Assembly (NCBI GenBank): GCA_947476425.1
Contig: CANJQJ010000009.1
Span: forward strand, 1 to 64,000
Reading direction: 5' to 3'
Length of the DNA: 64,000 nt
From: Sphingomonadaceae bacterium
GTDB lineage: Bacteria > Pseudomonadota > Alphaproteobacteria > Sphingomonadales > Sphingomonadaceae
Shown one piece after another: positions 46,144 through 54,617 of the stretch. Under the pieces are notes generated by a model. The model searched no databases, was not told the DNA's origin, and was given only the letters and a program-made list of their open reading frames with translations. Position numbers and translations under genes: made by a program. The number at the start of each line of letters is the position of its first letter. Position 1 is the stretch's first letter.

Positions 46144-46932
46144 ATGACGATCGACCTGAGGCATTTCGAAAAAGGCGACAAGTACGACGGCGACTATGAC
46201 GCCGCGCTTGCCGACGTACAGGCCCGGTTGGCGCATATCCAGGTTGCGCACATCGTTCATGCCAAGCGAAGCATCATTCTCCTCGAAGGATGGGACGCAG
46301 CTGGCAAGGGCGGGATCATCCAGCGCCTCACCGCCGAATGGGACCCGCGCTATTTCGAGGTTTGGCCGATCGCCGCGCCGAGCATCGTCGAGAAGGAACA
46401 TCATTTCCTTTGGCGCTTCTGGAACCGGTTGCCGGCGGCGGGCGACATCTCGGTGTTCGATCGCAGCTGGTACGGCCGGGTCCTCGTCGAACGAGTCGAG
46501 GGATTTGCGAGCGAGCAGCAGTGGCGTCGCGCTTATGACGAGATCAACGAATTTGAGGCACAGCAGAAGGACGACGGCACCACGATCGTGAAGCTGTTCA
46601 TCCACATCACCCAGGAGGAGCAGGACGAGCGCCTTGCCGATCGGCTGCGCGATCCGTGGAAACGCTTCAAGGTGAACGAAGAAGACTTCCGCAACCGGTC
46701 GAAACGCAAGGACTATCTCAAGGCGATCGACGAGATGCTCGCGCAGACCGATACCCGTTGGGCACCGTGGAAGATCATCGACGGCAACAGCAAGAAGTCG
46801 GCCCGCATCGCCGCGCTCAACTACATTGCGGACCGGCTGGAAAAGCATGTCCCGATGGAACCGCCCGAGGCGGATCCAAAGGTGATAGCGCTGGCCCAGG
46901 ATACGATCGGGGACTTGCTCGCCGAAAATTGA
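46144..46932 (+). CDS. ppk2: Polyphosphate kinase 2 family protein
   Basis: A 262-residue PPK2 enzyme, which uses polyphosphate to phosphorylate nucleotides (or the reverse). Walker A GWDAAGKGG, Walker B-type FDRSWYGRVLVERVEG, the basic lid RDPWKRFKVNEEDFRNRSKR and the C-terminal APWKIIDGNSKKSARI. The PPK2 class (ADP- or AMP-specific) is not evident by eye. It is 38 bp after aspS on the same strand, within 8 kb of ppk1 and ppx, so all three polyphosphate enzymes are clustered. Confidence 0.93.
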   Translation: MTIDLRHFEKGDKYDGDYDAALADVQARLAHIQVAHIVHAKRSIILLEGWDAAGKGGIIQRLTAEWDPRYFEVWPIAAPSIVEKEHHFLWRFWNRLPAAGDISVFDRSWYGRVLVERVEGFASEQQWRRAYDEINEFEAQQKDDGTTIVKLFIHITQEEQDERLADRLRDPWKRFKVNEEDFRNRSKRKDYLKAIDEMLAQTDTRWAPWKIIDGNSKKSARIAALNYIADRLEKHVPMEPPEADPKVIALAQDTIGDLLAEN

Positions 46933-46969
46933 CGCGGCGAAAGGTTCGCGGCGGCATCGAAACCACCTC

Positions 46970-47062
46970 CGTCATCCCGACGAAAGTCGGGATCCATGGG
47001 GCCCACAGCTCTTGCGATCGAGAAAACTCCGTATCGTCATCCCGGCGTCCGCCGGGATGACG
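46970..47062 (+). repeat. 94-bp bipartite palindrome, copy G
   Basis: Left arm CCCGAC-GAAA-GTCGGG. The right end reads CGTCATCCCGGC-GTCC-GCCGGGATGACG, a perfect 12-bp hairpin by itself, so the right arm has been extended relative to other copies. Between the convergent ends of ppk2 and oxyR. Confidence 0.9.
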
Positions 47063-47084
47063 ATTCAGCCATTGCCCAACCCCT

Positions 47085-48005
47085 CTAAGCCGCGGCCGCC
47101 AGTTCGGCGCTCTCGGTTCGCAACGCCTCTGCCAGCAATCGGAATTCCTTCTCGCGGGGTGATCCGCGGCGCCAGGCAAGCGCGATCCGGCGGGCGGGGT
47201 GATCGGCATCCAGCGGACGTGCCATGACATTGGTGTTCGCGAGTATCCCGGCACGGATCGCCATTTCCGGCAACAGGGTCACGCCAAGATCATTATCCAC
47301 CATCTGCACCAGCGTATGGAGCGATGTGCCAAGCATTTGCGCCTCCGCGCGCAACTCGGGGCGATTGCAGGCCGCGAGTGCGTGATCCTTCAGGCAGTGG
47401 CCGTCTTCAAGAAGCAGCAGGCGGTTCTCGTCGATCCCCTCCGAAGAGACGCTGATCGGCGGGATTGGCCGCGTGCCGCCCGGGAAGGCAACGAAGAGGC
47501 GATCCTCGAACAGATCCTCGCTCTCCACGTCGCCGCAGTGATAGGGCAGGGCGAACAGGATGCAGTCGAGATGCCCCCGATGCAGCGAATCGCACGCGGC
47601 GCTCGTGGTTTCCTCGCGGAGATAGAGCTTGAGATCGGGCCATTCCGCTCGCAGTTTCGGCAGGATGCGCGGCAGCAGGAATGGCGCGATCGTAGGGATC
47701 ACACCCATGCGCAAGTCGCCGGACAATGGCTTGCCCGCCGCACGCGCGAGCTCCGAAAGCTCCTCAGCCTCGCGAAGCACCCATCGCGCCTTGTCGGCGA
47801 TCCTGAGCCCGAGGGGTGTGAAGCGCACCACCCGTCGTGTCCGCTCGACGAGGGTCAGGCCAATCAGCGACTCGAGTTCGCGAAGACCTGCGGAAAGCGT
47901 CGACTGTGTCACGAAGCACGCGTCTGCGGCCTTGCCGAAATGGCCGTGCTCGGCGAGCGCGATCAGATATTGAAGCTGCTTGAGGGTAGGCAGATAGGTC
48001 GACAT
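47085..48005 (-). CDS. oxyR: LysR-family peroxide sensor OxyR
   Basis: A 306-residue LysR regulator: N-terminal winged helix-turn-helix (LKQLQYLIALAEHGHFGKAADAC, TQSTLSAGLRELE) and a substrate-binding-like domain. Cys204 and Cys213 in LLEDGHCLKDHALAAC match the redox pair Cys199/Cys208 of E. coli OxyR in spacing and surroundings, so it should sense H2O2 by disulfide formation. It lies 48 bp downstream of yaaA, itself a peroxide-stress gene, on the same strand. Confidence 0.94.
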   Translation of the reverse strand: MSTYLPTLKQLQYLIALAEHGHFGKAADACFVTQSTLSAGLRELESLIGLTLVERTRRVVRFTPLGLRIADKARWVLREAEELSELARAAGKPLSGDLRMGVIPTIAPFLLPRILPKLRAEWPDLKLYLREETTSAACDSLHRGHLDCILFALPYHCGDVESEDLFEDRLFVAFPGGTRPIPPISVSSEGIDENRLLLLEDGHCLKDHALAACNRPELRAEAQMLGTSLHTLVQMVDNDLGVTLLPEMAIRAGILANTNVMARPLDADHPARRIALAWRRGSPREKEFRLLAEALRTESAELAAAA

Positions 48006-48053
48006 TCATCGTTCCAGTCACTAACTGGCGCCATATTAATCGATCCTATGAAT

Positions 48054-48827
48054 TTAATCCAGCGCGACATCGCCTCGCATGAAGTGCCACAGATTGTCGT
48101 TCGAACCCTCGGCGACGAATCGGTAGCCATCGCTGTCGAAGCCCTTGAGGTGTTCGGGCTCGGTAACTCGGTGTTCGCAAAGCCAGCGCGCCATCATGCC
48201 GCGGGCACGCTTGGCGTTGAAACTGTTGAAGCGCGGTCCGTTCGGCCCCATTTCGCGGAAATCGATCGTGATGATGCGCGCGCCGTCTGGCGGGCAGGCC
48301 TCGACCGCATGCCAATATTCCTTGCTCGCGAGGTTGATGATCGTGTCGCTTCCTTCCAGCGCAAGATCATGGGCCAGTGCATCGGCGATTCGCGTGCCCC
48401 AGTGGCGATAGAGCGTCTTCGCCCGGCCCGGTGCCCAACGCGTTCCCATTTCGAGTCGATAAGGCCGGATCTCGTCCAGCGGACGCAACAGCCCGTAGAG
48501 CCCGGAGAGGATGCGGACATGGTCCTGCGCGAAATCGATTCCGGCTTCGTCGAGCGTGCGTGCCTCGAAACCGTTGTAGACGTCGCCATTGAATGCGAAC
48601 AGCGCCGGCCGTTCCGGAGCGTCTTCGAATTCCCGGAAACGCTGGGCATTCAGCGTGGCAAGCTTGTCGGAGATGCTCATCAGTTTGGCGAGTTTGCGTG
48701 CCCCGAGCTTTGCAGCCGATGCCGCGAGGGCATGGGCTTCCTCGCCAAACCGCGGGCGGCTGGCGTCGAGCTTCGGAAGCGGGCTCTTATAGTCGAGCGA
48801 TTTTGCGGGCGAGATAACGGCGATCAT
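48054..48827 (-). CDS. yaaA: Peroxide stress protein YaaA
   Basis: A 257-residue DUF328/YaaA protein, start MIAVISPAKSLDYKSPLP. Conserved parts: FNGDVYNGFEARTL, ILSGLYGLLRPLDEIRPYRLEMGT, INLASKEYWHAV, IDFREMGPNGPRFNSFNAKRARG and GFDSDGYRF. In E. coli YaaA limits intracellular free iron during H2O2 stress and is under OxyR control. Here it directly precedes oxyR, so the two probably share a transcript. Confidence 0.95.
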   Translation of the reverse strand: MIAVISPAKSLDYKSPLPKLDASRPRFGEEAHALAASAAKLGARKLAKLMSISDKLATLNAQRFREFEDAPERPALFAFNGDVYNGFEARTLDEAGIDFAQDHVRILSGLYGLLRPLDEIRPYRLEMGTRWAPGRAKTLYRHWGTRIADALAHDLALEGSDTIINLASKEYWHAVEACPPDGARIITIDFREMGPNGPRFNSFNAKRARGMMARWLCEHRVTEPEHLKGFDSDGYRFVAEGSNDNLWHFMRGDVALD

Positions 48828-49019
48828 CGGTACCTCCTAGCCGTCATTGCTGCCGAAATGAACAGGCAAGGTGTGGATCTCTCCAGTTCAACCGACGTTC
48901 ACGCACGATGAACGATTGGAACTCGCAAAGCTCCCTGCTTGTATGCCATCCAGACTGGCGATAGGCAGGCGCGCGAAAATGCGCGGTGATCCAATCCACC
49001 GCAGAGGAGGCTTGAAACG

Positions 49020-50267
49020 ATGAAGATCCTGTCCACGACATCCCTGGCGCTGGCGCTGGCACTTTCTGCGGCGGGCGGCTCGATGCTCGTCTCGCAGCCC
49101 GCTTTCGCCAAGGCGGCGGCACCGAGCTACAAGCTCAGCGATCCGGTTCGCAAGGCGGTCGTGGCATCCCAGGAAGCGCTGAAGAAGAGCGATGTCGCCA
49201 CAGCGACCGCGCAGGTCAATGAAGCCAAGGCAGCCATCAAGACCGAAGATGACCGCTATGTCGTCGGTAGCCAGCTCTATGACATCGGCAAGGTAACCAA
49301 GGATAACAAGCTTCAGGCTGAAGCCATTGATACCATGCTGCAAAGTGGACGCGTGGACGCCGCCAGCCAGCCGAATTTCTACCTTGCGTTGGGCCAGCTC
49401 TCCTACTTCGCGCAGGATTACGCGAAGGCTGAAACTGCGTTCGACCAGGCCATCAAGCTCAACCCAAATAATCGCGACCTTTATGCGCTTGCGGCGGAAA
49501 CCAAGTACAAGATGCGCAAGCCGACCGAGGCGGTTGACCTTATCCAGCGCGCGGCCGATCTCCCCGATGCGGCGGGAACCCCGGTGCCGCAGGATTGGCT
49601 GGCGCGCGGTATTGCGATCGGCGTCGAATCGAAGCTCGCCGAGCCAGTCACCAAGCTCACCTACGCGTGGCTGACAAAGTATCCGAACCCGACTCACTGG
49701 CGTGATTCGCTCACCATCTATCGGGATCTTCACACCCTCGATCCCGATTACGAGCTCGACATGATGCGCCTCCAGCGCGCAGCGGGTGCGCTGCGTGGCG
49801 AGCGTGATTATGTGGAATATGCCAACGCGACCTATCTTCGTTACCCGAACGAGGCCAAATCGGTGATCGACATGGCTGTGCGCTCCGGCACACTCAATCT
49901 CGCGCAGAGCCGTAACGCCAAGGAACTGGCAGATATCGCCGCAGGCAAGATCGCTGCCGACAAGGCATCGCTCAACACCAAGGTGACCACCGCCAAGGGC
50001 GCCGTCTCCACGGCCGACGCCTATGCGAGCTATGGTGAATATGGTCCGGCGATCGATCTGTATCGCAAGGCGCTGACGATGGGTGGGCTCGACGCCAACC
50101 TGGTCAACACCCGGCTTGCCGTGGCGCTCGCGTCGTCGGGCAAGAAGGATGAAGCGAAGCAGGTTTTCGCCAGCATCACCGGGCCCCGCGCCGCGCTTGC
50201 GCACTACTGGTCGATTTTCCTCGACCAGCCGGCCGCGGCTGCCGCCGCGCCTGCCGCGACCAACTGA
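49020..50267 (+). CDS. Exported TPR-repeat protein
   Basis: A 415-residue protein with a signal peptide (LSTTSLALALALSAAGGSML, cleavage probably after AFA) and several tetratricopeptide-like helix pairs, clearest at about residues 120-160 (YFAQDYAKAETAFDQAIKLN) and 335-385 (YGEYGPAIDLYRKALTMGG). The end is an Ala/Pro-rich tail. A strong AGAGGAGG site lies 9 bases upstream of the ATG. Predicted periplasmic scaffold; partner unknown. Confidence 0.85.
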   Translation: MKILSTTSLALALALSAAGGSMLVSQPAFAKAAAPSYKLSDPVRKAVVASQEALKKSDVATATAQVNEAKAAIKTEDDRYVVGSQLYDIGKVTKDNKLQAEAIDTMLQSGRVDAASQPNFYLALGQLSYFAQDYAKAETAFDQAIKLNPNNRDLYALAAETKYKMRKPTEAVDLIQRAADLPDAAGTPVPQDWLARGIAIGVESKLAEPVTKLTYAWLTKYPNPTHWRDSLTIYRDLHTLDPDYELDMMRLQRAAGALRGERDYVEYANATYLRYPNEAKSVIDMAVRSGTLNLAQSRNAKELADIAAGKIAADKASLNTKVTTAKGAVSTADAYASYGEYGPAIDLYRKALTMGGLDANLVNTRLAVALASSGKKDEAKQVFASITGPRAALAHYWSIFLDQPAAAAAAPAATN

Positions 50268-50276
50268 TCGCAGTAT

Positions 50277-50302
50277 TTCCCCCGGGTTCGCGCCCGGGGG
50301 GA
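50277..50302. terminator. GC-rich hairpin between convergent genes
   Basis: CCCCCGGG, loop TTCGCG, CCCGGGGG, located between the TPR gene and the convergent Lrp gene. No T tract on either side, so termination activity is uncertain. Confidence 0.5.
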
Positions 50303-50309
50303 AGCTGGA

Positions 50310-50804
50310 TCAGGCCTCGTCTACCGGAACCCCGGACACATCCTTTGATGTTCGGATCGTCAGTGAAGTCTTGACGCTGGCGACATTTGGGGCGGGGGTC
50401 AGTTGCGAGGTAAGGAACGACTGGAATGCCTGGAGATCATGCGCGACGATCTTGAGGATGAAGTCGATCTCGCCATTGAGCATATGGCATTCCCGCACTT
50501 CGGGCAGCTTCGCGACATGTTCCTCGAATGCCCTGAGATCGGCTTCGGCCTGGCTTTTGAGGCTGACGAGCGCGAATACCATGATCCCATAGCCAAGCGC
50601 AGCGGCGTTGAGCCGGGCAGTATATCCTTGGATAGCTCCGCCATCTTCAAGCTGCCGCACGCGGCGAAGGCAGGGCGGGGCGGTCAAACCGACTTCTCGC
50701 GCTAGTTCGACGTTGGTTTTGCGCCCATTTTCCTGGAGTGCTGCCAGAATTGCGCGGTCGACGGAATCGAGGAGCTTGGGTGGCGCCAAGGGGTTTTCTT
50801 TCAA
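50310..50804 (-). CDS. Lrp/AsnC family transcriptional regulator
   Basis: A 164-residue feast/famine regulator: N-terminal helix-turn-helix (LDSVDRAILAALQENGR, ELAREVGLTAPPCLRRVRQLED) and C-terminal RAM ligand-sensing domain (ECHMLNGEIDFILKIVAHDL). Amino acid ligand unknown. The start is TTG at 50804, with no good ribosome-binding site and a promoter so close that the leader would be only a few bases; a second TTG five codons in is the alternative. Confidence 0.9.
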   Translation of the reverse strand: MKENPLAPPKLLDSVDRAILAALQENGRKTNVELAREVGLTAPPCLRRVRQLEDGGAIQGYTARLNAAALGYGIMVFALVSLKSQAEADLRAFEEHVAKLPEVRECHMLNGEIDFILKIVAHDLQAFQSFLTSQLTPAPNVASVKTSLTIRTSKDVSGVPVDEA

Positions 50805-50817
50805 TTAACGAACGCTC

Positions 50818-50845
50818 TCTATAATAATATTTCAGCCATTGGCAA
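50818..50845 (-). promoter_or_regulatory. Putative housekeeping-type promoter of the Lrp gene
   Basis: On the minus strand TTGCCA (50845-50840), a 16-base spacer, then TATAGA (50823-50818). Transcription would start near 50810, about six bases before the TTG start codon. Confidence 0.45.
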
Positions 50846-50965
50846 TTGTTCCACTTTGCAACGTGCCAAAATCGGACCTTCACGCAGCGGGGTCGACGCG
50901 GTAACACGGAATTGGCCGCGTGGAGTATTTGCTGGTGCTGATGCTTGCGGGGCGCGGAGGTATGA

Positions 50966-52723
50966 GTGCGATTTGATGACATGCTGGCAACGTTGCTGGC
51001 GCAACCTCGCGATAGCGACGATGCGCGCGTGGCATTGTGGCGCCAGCTCGTCGATCTGCTCGCCCAGGGCCGTTTCACCGAGGATGAGGCGCTCGGCGAA
51101 AGCGCGCTAGATTGCATCACCGAACTTCGCTCGCGCGTACCCGCCGAAATCCGCGCAGAGACCGCACGCGCGTTTGCAGGATGCCCGGTAAGCGTTGCCG
51201 TCGTCGCGCTGTTCGCGGACGAGCCGGCGCCGATCGTATCGCTCGTGATCGGCCAGGCAGTGCTGGATGCTGACCAGTGGATTGCCCTGCTACCGCGGCT
51301 GACGCCGACGGCGCGGGCGTTGCTGCGCCACCGTCGCGATCTTCCGGCGGATGTGAGGCGTGCGCTCGATAGCTTCGGCCCCAGCGATTTCGTGCTGTCA
51401 TCCGATATCCCGCTCGAGGACGTGGTGGACGAGGAGGAATCGGCTGCGGTCGCCCAGCCCGTTCCTGACGAGACAATCGAAATTCCAATCGCAGCTGTTG
51501 CTGCGGCTGCGTCCGTTCCGTTGAAGACGCCATCGCGTTCCGCGTCGACCGATTTCGATCCTGGCAGCCAGATTCGCGAACTTGTCGAACGGATCGAGGC
51601 CTATCGATCGCATGATTTCATCCGCCCCGCCCCGCCGCGCTCGCCCGAGGCGCCTGCCGATCATGACGACGAGGACGAGCAGGACGAGCATGGCTTCCGC
51701 TTTGAAACCGGCGCTAGCGGAACGATTCGCTGGGTTTCCGGCGTCAAGCGAGGCCAGCTGATCGGCGTTACCATTGCGGTCGCCGGACGGAATGGCGACG
51801 AGGGAGTCGATAATCATGTCGCCGGCGCATTCCGCCAGCGCGCGCCATTTCGCGATGCGCGGATGACGTTGGGGGGCGAAGGCCTCGCGGCGGGCGAATG
51901 GCGGATTTCGGCGGTTCCTGTGTTCGACGATATTGATGGGCACTTCTGCGGCTATCGTGGAAGCGCACGTCGTCCGCGCATCGACGAGATTGCGGCGCCG
52001 CTCGTGCGTGGTGGCTTCCACACCGATGCCGCGTCCGATTCGATGCGCCAGCTGGTCCATGAACTGCGTACGCCGCTCAATGCGATCATCGGCTTTTCGG
52101 AGATGATCGAAGGCCAGCTGCTCGGGCCAGCGTCGTCACGTTATCGCGACAAGGCGTCCGACATCAGCGCGCAGGGACGTCGGCTGCTGACAGCCCTCGA
52201 GGATCTTGATCTGACGGCGCGCCTCGACGTTACCCCCGGGGACGAGATGCTCGTCAATCCCGCCGCGCTTATCGAACGGCTCCATTCCGAATATCTTCCC
52301 TTCGCCGAGGAGCGCGGTTTCAAGCTCAATTTCCGCGTCGCGACCGGCATCGGTGATGTCGCCGCGGCCCCGGTCGCGGTCGAACGGATGTTCGGTCGCC
52401 TGCTGGCGGCTACGCTTGCCGTGGCACAGCGCGGCGAATCGATCGTCGTCGACCTGCGCGTCGATCCCCGTAATGCGCAGCGGCTGCAACTCGCGGTGGC
52501 GCGCCCCGGGATCCTGGCCGGTCGCGACGAACGTACGCTGCTCGATCCAGGCTATAATCCCGATGGCGACTGGCCAGATGCACCCGTGCTCGGCCTCGGC
52601 TTCGCGCTGAGGCTGGTGCGCAATATCGCCATTGCCTGTGGCGGAGCGCTCGATATCGAGACCGAGAAGCTCATCCTCAGGCTGCCGCTGCGCAAGCAGG
52701 TGGCGCGGCGCGGCAAGGCATAA
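50966..52723 (+). CDS. Histidine kinase-like protein with degenerate ATP-binding domain
   Basis: A 585-residue soluble protein. Residues 1-150 are helical, function unknown; 150-240 is a low-complexity acidic linker; 240-345 is PAS-like (GFRFETGASGTIRWVSGV). A HisKA H-box with intact His365 (LVHELRTPLNAIIGFSEMI) follows. In the catalytic domain the N-box NLLxNA reads RLLAAT and the G1 box DxGxG reads RPGILAG, so both the Mg-binding Asn and the adenine-binding Asp are missing; only the G2-like LGLGFALRLVRNIA remains. Autophosphorylation is therefore doubtful. GTG start after CGGAGG. No response regulator is adjacent. Confidence 0.85.
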   Translation: MRFDDMLATLLAQPRDSDDARVALWRQLVDLLAQGRFTEDEALGESALDCITELRSRVPAEIRAETARAFAGCPVSVAVVALFADEPAPIVSLVIGQAVLDADQWIALLPRLTPTARALLRHRRDLPADVRRALDSFGPSDFVLSSDIPLEDVVDEEESAAVAQPVPDETIEIPIAAVAAAASVPLKTPSRSASTDFDPGSQIRELVERIEAYRSHDFIRPAPPRSPEAPADHDDEDEQDEHGFRFETGASGTIRWVSGVKRGQLIGVTIAVAGRNGDEGVDNHVAGAFRQRAPFRDARMTLGGEGLAAGEWRISAVPVFDDIDGHFCGYRGSARRPRIDEIAAPLVRGGFHTDAASDSMRQLVHELRTPLNAIIGFSEMIEGQLLGPASSRYRDKASDISAQGRRLLTALEDLDLTARLDVTPGDEMLVNPAALIERLHSEYLPFAEERGFKLNFRVATGIGDVAAAPVAVERMFGRLLAATLAVAQRGESIVVDLRVDPRNAQRLQLAVARPGILAGRDERTLLDPGYNPDGDWPDAPVLGLGFALRLVRNIAIACGGALDIETEKLILRLPLRKQVARRGKA

Positions 52724-52790
52724 TCGGCAGTTTCAAGTGTGACGCTTGGCAGCGCCGCAGACCTCGGCTATCGCCGCGTGGAAGAGCTAT

Positions 52791-52866
52791 GGGCCTGTAG
52801 CTCAATGGTTAGAGCTGGCCGCTCATAACGGCTAGGTTGGGGGTTCGAGTCCCTCCGGGCCCACCA
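52791..52866 (+). tRNA. tRNA with CAT anticodon, probably tRNA-Ile2 (elongator)
   Basis: Acceptor GGGCCTG pairs with CGGGCCC; D arm GCTCAATGGTTAGAGC; anticodon loop CTCATAA; T arm GGGTTCGAGTCCC; encoded CCA. Lacks the initiator features. The short D loop resembles tRNA-Ile2, whose C34 is modified to lysidine, more than elongator tRNA-Met; this choice is tentative. Confidence 0.9.
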
Positions 52867-52962
52867 TCTTGCCGCTTCCTCCCGGTCCGTGCGTCGCACG
52901 GTCGGGTGGGATGCTGCATCGATGCGGTTGGCGCGCGTGAGCGGTTGTGGCACAGCCGCCCC

Positions 52963-53892
52963 ATGGGTGCAGCACATCTCGACCATCATCATGATCACCA
53001 TCACCATGGTCATGCCGAACCGGCGGATTTCGGTCGCGCCTTTGCGATCGGGATTATCCTCAATCTCGCCTTCGTGGCCGTCGAGGCGACGGCGGGGCTC
53101 CTCGGCAATTCCATCGCGCTGATTGCCGATGCCGGGCATAATCTTTCCGATGTGCTCGGTCTCGCCATGGCATGGGGCGCACATTTCCTGACCGGCCTGC
53201 CGGCGACGCAGCGCTTCACCTATGGCTACCAGCGCTCGTCGATCCTCGCTGCGCTCACCAACGCGATCGTGTTGATGATCGCGTGCGGTGCGATCGGCTT
53301 CGAAGCAATCCGGCGCCTGATGGATCCGCCGCCTGTGATGGGCACGACAATGATGATCGTCGCCGGGATCGGTATCGTCGTGAATACGGCGACAGCCCTG
53401 CTTTTCATGCGAGGCCGAGCGGGCGATCTCAATATTCGCGGAGCGTTTCTCCACATGGCTGCCGATGCACTGGTATCGGCGGGCGTGGTGATCGCTGGCG
53501 CACTCGTACTGCTTACCGGTAAGGCCTGGATCGATCCGGTGGCCAGCCTCGCTGTGGTCGTCGTGATCGTGATCGGGACCTGGGGATTGTTGCGCGATTC
53601 GTTCGGGCTCGCGCTCGATGCGGTGCCCGGATCAATCGATCCCTCCGCCGTGACGAGCCAGCTGGCGCAGCTCGATGGAGTCGCGGCGGTCCATCATCTC
53701 CATATTTGGCCGATGAGCACTTCAGCTTACGCACTCACGGCGCATCTGGTGATGCCCGCCGGTCACCCCGGCGACGGATTCCTGGCTCGGGTCCGCGATA
53801 TGATCGCACATGATTTCGGCATCACGCACGCCACGTTTCAGATCGAAAACGGCGATGGCTGTCGGGACGAGGGGCCGGGCGCCTGCTTCTGA
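52963..53892 (+). CDS. Cation diffusion facilitator (CDF) transporter
   Basis: Inner-membrane proton/divalent-metal antiporter (309 residues), probably zinc or cobalt. A His-rich N-terminus (HLDHHHDHHHHGH) is followed by six membrane helices; the intramembrane metal sites are in IADAGHNLSD (helix II) and HMAADALVSAG (helix V). The cytoplasmic C-terminal domain holds VHHLHIWPMST. The start at 52963 is chosen since the longer open frame begins inside the tRNA. Confidence 0.93.
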   Translation: MGAAHLDHHHDHHHHGHAEPADFGRAFAIGIILNLAFVAVEATAGLLGNSIALIADAGHNLSDVLGLAMAWGAHFLTGLPATQRFTYGYQRSSILAALTNAIVLMIACGAIGFEAIRRLMDPPPVMGTTMMIVAGIGIVVNTATALLFMRGRAGDLNIRGAFLHMAADALVSAGVVIAGALVLLTGKAWIDPVASLAVVVVIVIGTWGLLRDSFGLALDAVPGSIDPSAVTSQLAQLDGVAAVHHLHIWPMSTSAYALTAHLVMPAGHPGDGFLARVRDMIAHDFGITHATFQIENGDGCRDEGPGACF

Positions 53893-53923
53893 GGCATCCC
53901 GGAAATGCGCCTGTTCAGACGGA

Positions 53924-54511
53924 TCAGCCCTTCGAGGTCATCCGCATCCTGGCGAAATCGAAAACCTGTCCCGCCAGCATGTCGAGCTGGCGCGAGATGC
54001 CGTCGTCAGTGCATTGGCCGTCCTTGAAGATGCCCCCGGCGCTGTTGATCGTAACGCCGAGCGGGGTTGGCCAGCCGCGAAGCGCGTGGGTGATCGAACG
54101 TAGCGCAGCAAGCGTGCTGCCCGTCGCCTGCCATCCATAGGCGGTCGAGATCAGGCCCACCGGCAGCCCGTCGAGATAGACGCGCGAATCCTTGGAGGTT
54201 TCCTCGATATAATCGATCGCATTCTTGACGAGGCCGGATACCGTGCCGTGATAGCCGGGGCTGGCGATGATAACGCCGTCGGCAGCGCGGATCGCTTCGA
54301 CGAGAGCCTTGCCCTCGGCGGATTCGGCGGATCCGGCGGTAAGGTAATGGGGAAGCACGGTAAGCGTTTCGGCTCCGAAAATCCTGGTCTCCGCGCCGAG
54401 CGCCTCAGCGGCCGCCAGCGCAAGCTTGAGCGCCTGCTCGGTGGACGATCCGACGTTGGTCGCGCCTCCGATACCGACGATGAGAGGCTTGCGAACCGCG
54501 CTGTCAGGCAT
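53924..54511 (-). CDS. NADPH-dependent FMN reductase family protein
   Basis: A 195-residue flavodoxin-fold reductase. Start region PLIVGIGGATNVGSSTEQAL supplies the phosphate-binding loop, DGVIIASPGYHGTVSGLVKNAIDYIE the isoalloxazine site, and AYGWQATGSTLAALRSI a later flavin contact. It may reduce FMN, quinones or other acceptors. The start at 54511 follows GAGATAG. Convergent with the CDF gene. Confidence 0.88.
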   Translation of the reverse strand: MPDSAVRKPLIVGIGGATNVGSSTEQALKLALAAAEALGAETRIFGAETLTVLPHYLTAGSAESAEGKALVEAIRAADGVIIASPGYHGTVSGLVKNAIDYIEETSKDSRVYLDGLPVGLISTAYGWQATGSTLAALRSITHALRGWPTPLGVTINSAGGIFKDGQCTDDGISRQLDMLAGQVFDFARMRMTSKG

Positions 54512-54617
54512 TTCTATCTCCAGAACCGTGTAAATCCGTGGCAATCGCTTTGCACGCCGCAACGCATCATGACAATGCCGCAACTTCGCTGAAAGCTTTC
54601 GCGGTTATGTAGGGGGC

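Noticed and set aside
52837-52962. N-terminal extension of the CDF transporter
   Set aside because: It would begin inside the tRNA gene and has no counterpart in the family.
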